From the NCBI RefSeq assembly GCF_001612885.1, contig NZ_BDBH01000001.1, positions 248,001-312,000 on the forward strand: a DNA stretch of 64,000 nt. Reading direction: 5' to 3'. The notes beneath the pieces are model-generated. The model was not told the DNA's origin, did not search any database, and saw only the letters and a program-made list of their open reading frames with translations. Every line of letters starts with the position of its first letter. Position 1 is the stretch's first letter. This document shows, piece after piece, positions 34,901-46,900 of this stretch. Both the position numbers and the translations under genes were made by a program. This stretch comes from Nocardia harenae NBRC 108248. GTDB taxonomy: Bacteria; Actinomycetota; Actinomycetes; Mycobacteriales; Mycobacteriaceae.

Positions 34901-37900
34901 TCCGGGTGCGCGAGCGGGTCGTACGAATCCAGCCGGACCAGCGCGGCCGCGTACTCGGCGAGCGCCCGCCGCACCTCGGCGCGCCCCTCGGGCGTGTGGA
35001 TCCGCGCCGCGATCGCGTCGCGCAGCGCCCCGGCGTCCAGCCCGCCTGGATCCGGCAGGTAGGCCAGCAGATCCTTGGTGTGCTTCTTCGGGTAGAGCTC
35101 GGACGGGTCGGCCCCGAGCCGGTGCGCGAGCAGATCACGGGCGGCGAGCACCGCGCCCGCGTCCACCTCGCGCAGCAGGGCGGCGTACTTGACCAGCGAT
35201 TCGGCCTGCTGGTAGCGCAGGGAATTGCGGATCGCCGGGTCGGTGATCCGCTCGGCCAGCCGCTCCGGCGTGAGGTCGCCGGGGTCGAGGCCGAGCCGCT
35301 GCGCCAGCCGGTTCCGCGCGTCGGCGTGCGTGTGAAAGGTGTCGATATCCCATGCGGTGCGGGCGTAGTCGATGATCGACTCGATCTGCCCGCCGCGCAG
35401 CATGTTCTCGTAGCGCAGCCGGGCCAGCTCGGCGGCGAGCCGGTCGGGGCTGCGCAACACCTCGGGCTCGATGCCGAGCCGCTGCGCCAGCTGGTCGCGG
35501 AAGTCGCGCAGCTGGTCGGGGGCGAGCGAATCGAGCAGCGCCTGCCTGCGGGCGGTGTCGTCCACCTCGGTGGCCTCCGGCGGCGGATCCGGCACCGGAC
35601 GCCAGCGCTCCGCCGGGTCGTCGCGCAGCAGGGTCACCTCGGCCCGCCTGCCGTCGATGTCGGCGGCGAGGTGCCGCACCTGCGGGGTGCCCGCCTCGGC
35701 GACCCGGATCAGGCCGTCCGGATCGACCACGGCGATGCGGTACTTGACGGCCACGTGCGCGCCGTTGACCAGGTCGGCGAGTTCGGGGGTGCGGCGCAGC
35801 GCGTCGGCGAGCACCCGGTCGTGTTCCAGCCCGCCCTCCAGCACCACGAGCCGGGTGGGTGCGTCGCCGTCGCCAGGCACCAGCGCGACGCCATCGTCGA
35901 CCACGGTGCCGCCGTGCACCAGCACCCACTCCCTGGCCGCGAGATCCGAGAGCAGCGCGCCGAGCTCGCGGGCCGTCGCGTCGTTCCGCGCGAACTGCTG
36001 TGCGGTGTCGCGGAATTCGGTGAGCTGCTCGCCGAGCCGGGTGATCCGGTCGAGCTGCTCGTCCAGGGTCTGCCGCAGCCGGTCCGGGGTGAGGCTCTCC
36101 AGGTCGGCGCCGAGCAGCTGGGCCCAGACGGCGCGCTCGTCCTTGATCTGGTCGCGGCGCAGCGCGTGCTCGAAGTACCCCGCCAGCCCGGTGTCGGTGC
36201 CTGGCTGGTCGGTGTCGTAGAGGTCGCCCCAGTCGCGGCTCGGCTCGCCGCCGTTGTTCACGCCCTGCCAATCCAGCAGCATCGGATCGCCGCCGTTGGC
36301 CCGGACGACCTCGCGCAGGAAGCGGGTCATCGGGTCGGCGTCGAAGAAGGTCACCTCGTCGCTGAACGGGATCTCGGCGTCCTCGGCGTTGTAGCGCCGC
36401 GCGGCCTCGGCCAGGCCGGAGAGCGCGCCGATCCGGCGGGCCTGCTGATACTCCAGCACGTGCACCGCGCGCAGCAGCCCCTCCGGGGTGTGGTCGGGCA
36501 GGTCGATGCCGAGCTCGCGGGCGAGGTCGGCGAGGCGCTGGGCCCGGTCGTCGCGCTGCTCCTCGGCCTCCGCCCGCTCGCGCAGCAGCTGCTGGATCTC
36601 CGCGGTGGAGCGTGCCAGCCGCTCGCCCGGCGGCAGGTGCGCGGTGTCGGCGGGCGGCAGCGCCTGCTCCGGCCGCTGCTCGGCGGCCTCCGCCATCCGG
36701 CGCAGGTCGTCGAGTTCGACGCCGAGTTCCCGGCGCACCAGCTCCGGATCGGCCTCGTCCAGCCAGTACCGGTACTCCTCGCCCTCCCTGGTGCGGGGCA
36801 CGTCGTACTCGGCGGCGCGGTCGGGCACCCGGCCGGTGAAGCGGCGCAGGAACGGGACGAGCTCGCGCTTCTTCCACATGGTCGCGCCCTCTTTGAGGAT
36901 GCGCGCCGGGTTGCCCTGGAAGCTGGTGAGCACGTCGTTGTTCGCGATGTCGCCTGCGAGGTGGACGACCTGCTGCTGCCCCTCGGCGTCGAGGCCGGAG
37001 CCGGACGGGTACTTGGGCGTGTGGCCGGTGTAGCTGTGGCCGCGGATCCGGTCCCAGATCCGGCGCAGCCGCGACTTCGACCGCTCCTCGGGGCGCGCGG
37101 GCGGCTCGCCGGGGATGCGCGGGGCGGGGCGCCGGTCGCGCTCCTCGACCCGCCAGCCCTCGCCGTCGGCGACCAGCCGCACCGGTGCCCGCTCGCCGTC
37201 CACCTCGGCCGAGTACCGGCGGGAGGTGCCGTCCGGGTACTGAGCCACCTGCACCAGGTCGGCCAGGTCGGCGACGGCGTCGGCCTCCCGCCGGACGGCG
37301 GCGCGCCGCTCGTCGAGCGCGCGGGCCGGGTCGGCGGCGACCCGGGCCGGGTCCAGCCCCAGCCGGCGGGACCAGCGGTTCAGGTTCTCCGCGGTGTGCG
37401 GGGCGCGGTCCGGGGTCGCGGTGCGGTGCTGCGCGGCGGCGTCGGCCAGCGCCTCGACCGCCGCCGCTCGCAGCAGGGTGCGGTAGCGCAGGTCGGCGAT
37501 GGTGCGGGCGAGGCGCTCGGGGGTGAGCGCGGCGGGGTCGAGGCCGAAGTGCGCGCGCAGCCGTTCGGCGGCTTCGGCGGCGGATTCCAGCCGGGATCCG
37601 GTGGGCAGGTCCTGCTGCCCGGGCTCGGCCTCGCCGCGGGCGGCGGGGTCGAGGGCGCGCGGCGGTTCGGTGCCGTCGCCGTCCAGGCCCATGCGGCGGA
37701 GTTCGGCATCCATCTCGGCGAGCCGGGCCGGGTCGGCCTCGGTGCGCCAGTACGGCTCCGCGCCGTAGAGCTGCTCCGGGTCGGCCGGGGCGAAGTCATC
37801 GGGGCGCATCGGGCGCACCGGGCCGATGCCGTCGTCGACGGCGTCGCGCAGCACGGCGAGGTGGGCGATCTCGGCGAGGACCGCGAGCGGGTCCGGGTGC

Positions 37901-40900
37901 CGGGTGAGCTCGGGAAGGCCGAGGGTTTCCAGGAGGCGGCGGGCGTGCGCCTGTTCGTGCTCCGGGCGGGGGGTCGTCGCCTCGAACGCGTCGTCGCGGG
38001 TGACGTCGGCGAGGAAGTCGCGGATCGCGCGCAGGGGGTCGAGAGCCGGATCTGTCTCGGGAGCAGGGGTTTCGCTCTCCCGGGACGAGGTGTTGTCCGG
38101 GCGCGGGGCCAGGTCTGCGGAGGCCGTCGCGGGGTCGGTCAGGTTCGGGACGGTGGGCCGGTCGCCGCCGGGGCCGTCGAGCCGGACCGTGGGCTGCTCG
38201 TCCTCGTCCCCGTCCAGCCGGACCGTGGGCTGCTCGTCACCGGGGTCGTCGAGCCGACCGGTGGGCGTCTCGTCCGGGTCGGTGACCGGCCGGGGCTGGT
38301 CCGGATCCAGCTGCGGGCGAGCGGCATTGCGATCGGCCGCACCCTGCCGGGCCCGTTCCGCGGCGGCCGCGTCACCGAGCGCCTCGTAGCGCCGGGCCAG
38401 TTGCTCGGTGGTGAAATCGGCGTGCCCGTCGGCGATGGCGGCTCGGATCCGGGTCCACGGGTGCGCCGGGTTCCCGGCGGCCTGCTCCGCGTCGGCGATG
38501 CGGTGCACCCAGTCGGCGTGCTCGGCCGCCATCCTGGCATTCCACCGCGCCTGCTCGAGCTGCTGGGCGCGGTACCACTCGGAGGGCTCGCCGAAACGAC
38601 CGCCGGACTGCCGGGGATCGTTCAGCTCTGCGCCTCGATCCAGGTCCCGCCCCCGCGGTGCCTGCTCAGCGCGGTCGACGCCGTCCGGACGGTCATCGCG
38701 TCCCTCCTGCGGTCCGGTGCCGATGTCGCGCTGGATGGCGTCGATACCCGCCTCGCGGGCGGCCGCCCAGATCTCGCGGATCGAGAGCGTCGGGGACTGC
38801 GCGCGTTGCGTGTCGGCCGCGGCGTCGACGGCGAGCCGGTACACCTCCTCCAGCCGGTCCCGGCCCACCGGGATGCCCAGTTCGCGCAGCTCCCTGGCGA
38901 ATTCGTACTCGCGGGCGAAGGCCGAAGCCTCCTCCCGGACCATGGCGTCGAGGTAGCCGTCGCGGCCGAGCGCGTTCTGGTCCGCGAACGTGGCGGTACG
39001 GCCGGCCAGCGACCACTCGGCGTGCACACCCTCGTGCACCAGCGTGCACGCCTGCTGCACCAGCGGGTCGCCATCGAGGTCGATCCGGGCCACGGTGTGC
39101 GAGGAGTGGAAGTCGCCCGCGGTGCCGTCGGCGAACCGGTCGACGTAGTTCTCGGCGACGGCGGCGCGCTCCAGGGCGGCGAGTGTCTCGCGGCCGACGG
39201 CCGTGCGGCGCAGCACATCCCGCACCTGGTCCGGGATGTCGTCGTACACCGCGCCGATCCGGGGCAGCGGCTCCTGATCGTCCGGGCGGAGCGCGGCGGT
39301 GCGCTCGTCGTCCGGGTGGAGTGGCTGCCCGTCCTCCTCCGGCCGGATCGGTCGCGTCGGCTGCTCCGCCTCGGCCGGGCGGACGGACTCGGCGTCGGGC
39401 CGGATCGGTCGCGCCGGGCCGTCGGCGCCCCCCGCGTCGAACCACCCGAACTCGGTGCTGCGGCCGGTGCGCGGGACGGCGCGGCCGGGGACGTCGTCCG
39501 GCCGCACCGGAACGCCCTGCGCGTCGTAGAGCACGCCGACCGTCCGGCGCACTCCGCGCGGCACCTCCGGCGGGAACGGCGTGACCCGGCCGGTCGCCGG
39601 ATCCCGCACCACGAGACGTCCGTTCTCGTTCGCGATGACGTACGCGTGCGCGCCGACCCCGTGCTCGTCGACCGGCCCGACGTAGGCATCCACCACCAGC
39701 GCGACGGAGCCGTCGCCGAGCCGGAGCAGGGCGTCGGCGATGTCCTCGTGCCCGTCGACGTCGTGCAGCGGGCTGCCCGCCGCCGCGCTGAGCTCCTCGG
39801 GGGTGACGCCCGCCGGGTCGACCTCGCGGCCGAAGCCGCGGATCACCGGGCTGCCGGTGAGCCTGCGGATCAGGTCGAGGGCGAGTTCGGCGCAGCGGCC
39901 GCGGTCGGCGGGGCGCGCCGCCGGCTCGTCCGCGCGCGGCGCGCCCTGCTCCTCCGGCGGGCGGGCGCCGTCATCGGCGGAGCCGGGGTCGCTGCGGCCG
40001 TACTCGGCCGGCTCCAGGGTGCCGCGCCCGCCGTCGAGCGGGTCGTCGAACCGGCCGAGGATGCGCTCGCTGGTGCGGTCGAACTCCTCGAGCAGCCGCC
40101 GGTGGTCGGCCGCGGTCTCCTCCCGCCAGGCGCGGGTGGTCTCGTCGAAGTCGTCGAGCTGCCTGCGGAGCTCGCCGTCGCGCAGCGCCTCCCCGTCGCC
40201 GCGCAGGTCGGCGAGGAGCTGCTCGAGCCGGCGCATGGTGGCGCGGTGGGCGGCGTCGGCTGCCGCGTCGGCGCGGTCGAACGCCTCGTTCATCCGGTCC
40301 AGCTCGCGGCGCAGAGCCGCTTCGACCGGGTCGGGGCCGGTATCGGTGCGCGGTGTGGTGCCGGACTCCATGCCGCGCAGCACCTCGTCCAGGTGCCGCA
40401 TGAGCCTGCGGTGCTCGGCGGCGGCCGCCTCCTCGTTGCGCGCGAAGGCGTCGTCCAGCGCCGCCAGCTGGCGGCGGACCGCGTCCGCCAGCCGGGCGGC
40501 GGTCTCCGGGTCGGCGTGGCCGGGGTCGTTGGGGTCGAGGTCCGTGGGGTCGAGGTCGGTGGGGTCGGTGAGTTCGCGGGCGATCCGGTCGAGGCGCTCC
40601 ATGGCCTCCCGGTGCCTGGCGTCGGCGGCGTCCTCGTTGCGGGCGGCGGTCGCGTCGAAGCGGGCGAGTTCGCGCTGGACCGCCTGGTCGTAGCGGTTGG
40701 GGGGCGGGGCCAGGTCGCGCAGCAGCTGCTCGATGCGGTCGAGCAGGGCGCGCCGCTCGGCGAAAGCGGGGCCGTCGGCGGTGCGGATGTCCTGGCCGAT
40801 GGCGTCGAACTCGTCCAGCAGCTGCTGCCTGGCCTCCTCGAAGTCGTCGAGCAGGCGGCGATGCTCGGCGGCGGCCTCGACCCGGTCGGCGTCCCAGGTG

Positions 40901-43900
40901 GCGGCGAGCGCCTCCAGGTCGCGGCGGACCTGCTCGACCAGGCGCTCGCCCGGGGTCGCGCCGTCGTCCGGGTCTGGGTCGTCCAGAGGTGACCGGTCGA
41001 TCGGCGCGGTGGGGGTGTCAGCGTCCCGGTCGATCGGGAGGGTGGCGCCGTCGGCCCCGCGGTCGGGCGTCGTCGGATCGTCCGGGCCGCGGCCGGCGGG
41101 CGTGGGGTCGCCGTCCGTACCCCGGTCGATCCGCACCGTCGGTGCGTCCGGCCCGACGACGATCGGCCGGGTCGGGCTGTCCAGCCCGGTGGCCCCGCGG
41201 TCGGTCGGGACCGTCGGACCATCCGCGCCACGGCCGTTCGGCGCGGTGTCCGCGTCCCCGGCCCGCCGGTACTCCCCGGCGAGCTCCGCGAGCCGCCGGA
41301 GCTCGGCGAACCGTGCCCTGATCTCCGCCCGCAGCTCCTCGTGCAGCCGCGCGAGCTGCTCGGCGGAGGGCCGCTCGTGGCTCTCGATCCGGCCGTCGCG
41401 GAAGATCTCGTAGACCCGCTCGAGCTGCTCCGGGGTCGCGTTGGTGAGGTCGATGCCGAGCAGCCGCGCCCAATCGCGATCGGCGGTGCGGTCGATCGGG
41501 TCCGTGGTGTCGGGCGGGGTGCCCTCCGGCACCGGCCCGCCGAGAATCTCGCGCAGGAAGTCCAGCGCCGCGGCCAGGTCGTGCACCGGCAGGTCGCCGC
41601 GCGGCTCGCGGTCGTCCTGCCGCCGCAACCCCTCGGTGAACGGATCGACCGAGTCCAGCGTCTCCAGGAATCGGGTGAGCGCCCCGAGCAGCCCGGCCCG
41701 CTCGCCGGAGCGGTTCATCAGATTCCGGATCACCGAGCTGAGCTCGTCCGAGTCGACGCTCTTCTTGTCCGGCTGGTAGATCTTCTCCGCGACCTCGGGC
41801 GGCGCCAGGTGGCGGGGTTCGAGGCCGTTGCCGCGCGCCAGCGCGTCGCGGGCCGCGACCACCGCGTCCGGGTCGGCGCCGCGCACCGCGTCCGCGTAGT
41901 CGACGAGTGCCCGCAGCTGCCGCAGCCTGCGGCTGTCCCTGGTCCTCGGGTCGGCCAGGGCCTCGGCGATCCGCTCGGGGGTGCGGCCCCCCGGAGCGAG
42001 CCGCAGCAGCCTGCCGAGCCGCTCGCGCATCCGGTCGCCTGCCGCGTCGCGCGGGACCGCGTCCAGCGAGCGCAGGTACTCGGCGAGCGACTCGAGCAGC
42101 GGCGGCCGGGTCTCCGGCTCGGCCCCGCGCAGGTCGATGAGTCTCCGCAGGATTTCGGGATCTACGCCGTCGGGATTCAGCGGCCGGAAATCCGGGTCCG
42201 GTCCGTACTTCTGCGGGTAGAGCTGCTCGCGGGGCACCCCGAGCTCGGCGGCCAGCTGGTCGGCGGCGCCCAGCACCGTCGCCGAATCGAGCCCGCGCAG
42301 CTCCTTGAAATAGTTGATCAGGTCCTTGACCTGCTGTCTCCGCAGCGCGCTCGGGGTTCTCGGATCCGCGAGCCGGGCCGCGACCCGCTCCGGGGTGAGC
42401 TCGTCGGGCGAGAGCCCGAGCCGCGCGGCCAGCTGGTGGCGGAGCGAGTCCAGCCGGTGCCACCGCTCGACGGTGTCGTTCGTGCGGGCGAGGTCGGCCA
42501 GCGCCTCCAGCCGGGCCGCGCGTAGCTCCAGGTCGCGGCGCAGCGCGGCGACGGCCTCGTCCAGCTCGCGCGGGCTCAGCCGCTCCGGCTCCTGGACGCC
42601 GAGGCGCCGGGCCAGCTCGTCGACGTCGGCCCGCACCGTATCCGCGTCGCGCGGCGGGCCTGCCGGTTCCGTCGCGGGCGGGCGAGGTCCGGGCGCCGGA
42701 TCGGGCACCGCGCGCCAGGTGCCGTCGTCGTCGCGGACGAGCGTGACGTCCAGCCTGCGGCCCTCGACGTCGCCGCTGAAATGCCTGACCTCGGGGCGCC
42801 CCACCTCGTAGACGTTCGGCACCCCGTCGCGGTCGAGCCGGACGACGCGGTAGTCCGGCACCACCTCGCCGCGGTTCACCCGCGCGGCCAGCTCCGGGTT
42901 CGCGCGGAGCAGGTCGGCGAGGACGCGGTCGTGGTTCAGCTCGGAGTCGACGATCACCAGCCGCTGCGGGTCGCCGTCGAGCAGCAGCACCCGGTCGCCG
43001 TTGTCGGCGCGGAGCAGCTCGTCGACCCGCCCGGTCAGGTCGGTGAGGTCGGCGGCGCGGCCGAGGACCTCGGCGCGCAGCTGCTCCACCAGGTCGAGCA
43101 GCCTGCGCTCCCGGTCGCCGTCGCGGTGCAGCAGCTCGTCCGGGCCGACCTCCAGCATGTGCGCCCAGTTGGCCAGCTCCTCCAGCAGCTGGCCGCGGCG
43201 CAGCGCGTGCTCGAAGTAGGCGGGCAGGCCGCGGTCGTCCGGCCGCTCGGGGCCGAAATCGCCGAAGTCCCGGCCCGGCTCGCCGCCGTTGTTCACCGGA
43301 TCCCAGCGCAGCAGGTCGGCGCGCACCCCGTTGGCCTGCGCGACCTCGCGCAGGAACCGCGTCATCGGATCCAGGTCGGTGTAGTCGATCTGGTCGCTGA
43401 ACGGCACCCAGGCGTCCTCGGCGAGGTAGCGCTGGGCGGCGGCGAGCAGCCCCTCGATCGCGGCGGCGCGGCGCAGGTTCCGGTATTCGGCCTCGTCGAG
43501 CGCGCGCCGCAGCCCCTCCGGGCTCGCGTCGGTGAGCGGGATGCCGAGCCGGTCCGCCAGCTCCCGCACCGCCTCGGCCAGCGCGGCGCGCTCGCGCAGC
43601 GCCTCCGCGACCTCGCGCGCCCACGCCGCGTCCGCCGCGGTGGTGTCGAGCGAGCCGTCCGGCTCGGGGCGGCCGGTGTCGTCGGCGTCCGGGCGGGCGG
43701 GCAGCTCGGGGGGCGGGGCATCCGGTTCGCGGCGATCCGGGTCGAGCAGATCCTCCCGGCCCGCCCGCCGCAGTTGCTCCTCGACCTCGGCGACCAGCGC
43801 CGGATCGGCCTCGTCGATCCACGGGCGGTACTCGCTGCCGTCCGGATTGCGCAGCGGCACATGGTCGCCCGCCTGGTCCGGGATACGCGAGGTGAAGCGG

Positions 43901-46900
43901 CGCAGGAACGGGATCAGCTCCCTGCGCTGCCAGAAGAGCACGCCCTCCTTCGCGATCCTGGCCGGGCTGAAGTCGGTCTGCACTATCTCCACCGGGGCCT
44001 GCGGCGCACCGGTGACCGGATGGTCCGGCGGGTAGTAGGTGCTGGTGTTCGGCAGTCCGGCCGCGTTGGCCAGCATCGACTGGCCCGCGCTGTCCACTCC
44101 CGACCCGGACGGGTACTTCGGGTTGAACCCCGGGAATCCGGACCGGAACCGCTGCCAGAGGCGGCGGAACAGGCCGGGCTTCTTCCGGTTGTCGGTGGTG
44201 TCCGGGGTCGCGGGCGGGCGGTCCGCGGTCTCCGGGCGGAGCCGCTCCGGGGTCTCGACGCGCCAGCCGCCCGCGCCGTCCGCCACCAGCCGCACCGGGA
44301 CGCGCTGGTCGTCCACGTTCAGCGTGTAGCGGCGGGTCTCCGGGGAGCTGTCCGGGCGCACGGCCGAGGTGGTCGGCGGGGGGACGGTGCCGGGCTGGGT
44401 CGGGGTGTCGGTGCGGTCGACGGGGGCGGTGGTGCGGTCCAGTGGGACGGTGTCGGAGCGGTCCAGTGGGACGGTGTCGGAGCGGCTCGCGGGGACGGTG
44501 CGCTCGAGGTCGACCCGCGTCGTCTCGTCGCCGTCGGGCCGGGTGACGGTGCGATCCGGAACCGTCTCGTCCGCCCGACCCCGCTCGAGCGGCACCGTAT
44601 CCTGCGCCTCCGGCTGATTCCGCGCCGCCAGCGCCGCATCCGCCAGATCGCCGACCCGCTCCGCCCGGGCCAGCACATCCCCGCGCAACCGCGCGATGGT
44701 GTCGCTCTGGTTGAACGGCAGTAGTTCACCGGGCGGCACCCCGAGCAACCGCGCCCACTCGTCCCTGACCCGGGCGATCTGCGCCCGGTGCTCCGGGTCG
44801 GTCGACTGCTCGTGCCGGTGCACCGCGTCCGCCAGCGCCTCGATCGCCGCCGCGCGCAACAGGTTCCGGTACTGCTCCTGAGCCTCCAGCCGCGCCAGGT
44901 TCGCCGGATCCAGCTCGGACGGATCGACCCCGAGCCGCGCCGCGAGCCGGTCCCGGGTCTCGGCGATCGGCTCCGGCCGGATCGTCCCGTCGTCGAACAG
45001 CCCCTCCGAGCGCCCCGGCACCGCCGAATCCGGCTGCGGCACCGGCCCGTCCGGCCCGTCCTCGAACCGCCAGAACTCCTCGCTGCCGTAGACCTGGTCC
45101 ACGTCCAGCGGCCCGAAGTCGTCCGGGTAGCGGAGCGGCCGCACCGGCTCGTCCGGCCGCTGCTGCCCGAGCGTCTCCGGCTCCAGCAGCCCGTGCGCCC
45201 GGGCCAGCTCGGCCAGCTCGATCAGCGCCGTCCGCGGGTCCGGCATCCGGGCCAGCGCATCGCCGAGCCCCAGCGCCTCGCCAAGCCGGCGCAGGTACTC
45301 CCGCTCGGCGGGCGTCGTCAGGCTCTCGTCGCCGTTCTGCACCGCCGCCAGTTCGTCCAGGAACTGCTGGATGTCGCGGCGCGGATCGTTCCCGTCCCCG
45401 GAATCGTCCGGCGAGCCCGGGGGCGGGTCGGACGGGGTCGGCGGGGTCGGCGGCCCGCCCGGCGGGGGGTTGCCGCCGCGGTCCTCGGCGGCGGGCGGAG
45501 CGGGCGGTTCCAATTCGGGGCGGGGCCAGGCGCGGTCCGGGCCGGGCTCCTGCGGGGTGCCGTCCATCCGCGGCGTCGCGGGCGCCTCGGCCCCGGGGTG
45601 CACCGGAGGCGGCTGCGACGGCTCCCGGATGGTCGAGGTGGGGTCGGCGGCCCCGTGCGCCCGATCCCAGGCGTCGCCGTACAGCGCGCGGTAGTCGACG
45701 CCGTCCGGCGACGGGCCGCGCCCGAGCAGCCGCGCCAGCGCCTCGGTGCCCTCGGCCACGCCGAGTTCCCAGTGGTTCGCGGCGTTCCCCGGATCGGCCC
45801 GGAGCGCCGCGGCGACGCCGCTGCGGTACGCCGTGTCGTAGATCCGCTCGAACCGGTCGGTCGGCGAGTCGTACCCGAGCTCTCTGAGCTGCTTGCGCAG
45901 TTCGATCTCGACGGCGTGCGCGCGCGCCTCCTCGCGCAGCATGGCCTCGATGTACTCGCTGCGCGGCAGGTCCAGCCGCTGCCGGGTGGTGCCCGCGGAC
46001 TCCGCGAAGTGCGAGTTCTCGGCGTGCAGGACGGCGTGCGCCAGCTCGCGCGCCTGCTCCAGCCGGGTCAGCCCCGGGTCGAGCACGACCACCCGCTGCG
46101 CGGGCAGGTAGCGAGTCTCCGCCCCGGTCTCGTACCGGACGGTGGTCCCGGCGGTGTCGAACACCTCGTTGACCCACCGGCCGACGTCGGTCTGCCCGAG
46201 CAGCTCCCGGACCGCCCCGATGTGCTGGTCGGTGTACGCGCCGACTCGATTCGCCGGCCACTCGAAGGCGTTGGCCAGGGGCGGGAGCCGGCCGGAGGTC
46301 GCGGGCGCGGGGACGTCGCTCGCGCCGAGGCGCTGGACGATCACGCTGCCGTCGCGGGTGACCTCGATCGCCAGGCGGGTGATCGTGGTGCGCGGGTCGT
46401 CGAGGAGCGCCGCGGCCTCGGGATGCTGCCGCAGCTCGGTCTCGATGTGGGAGGTGTGCGCATGCCCGAGCAGCACGATCTCCGGCGGGTCGCCGGGCAC
46501 CAGAATCGCCCGGTCGCCGATCGGCCGGCTCTGCCCGGCCCGCCCGCCCAGGTACTCGTCGACGAGGTGCCGCGTCGCGATGTCGGTGGCATCCTGCCAG
46601 GCCCGGTTCAGGGTGTTCAGCGCGTTGCTGTTGCGGTCGAGGGCGTCGGACAGGGCCAGGGCGTCGAACTCCCGGCGCAGAAGGTCGACGCGGCGCAGCG
46701 TGTCGCCCTCGGAGAGGTTCTCGGTGGCCAGATCCGCGTATTCCAGGCCGAGCCGCTCCGCCAGCGCGGCGAGTTCGGCCCTGGCGTCCTGCAATGCGTC
46801 GAACGCGTCGCTGCGCATCCGGGACGGGGCGTCGCCCGGATCGAGGCCGAGCGCGGCGGCCAGCCGCTCGATCCGGCGGTACTGCTCGTCCGCGGTGGTG

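Noticed and set aside
28996..40992. Plus-strand open frame of about 4,000 codons antisense to the giant gene
   Set aside because: It is in mirror frame to a very GC-rich gene, has Arg/Gly/Val-heavy composition with no domain, and its boundaries ignore gene structure; a third-position GC artefact.
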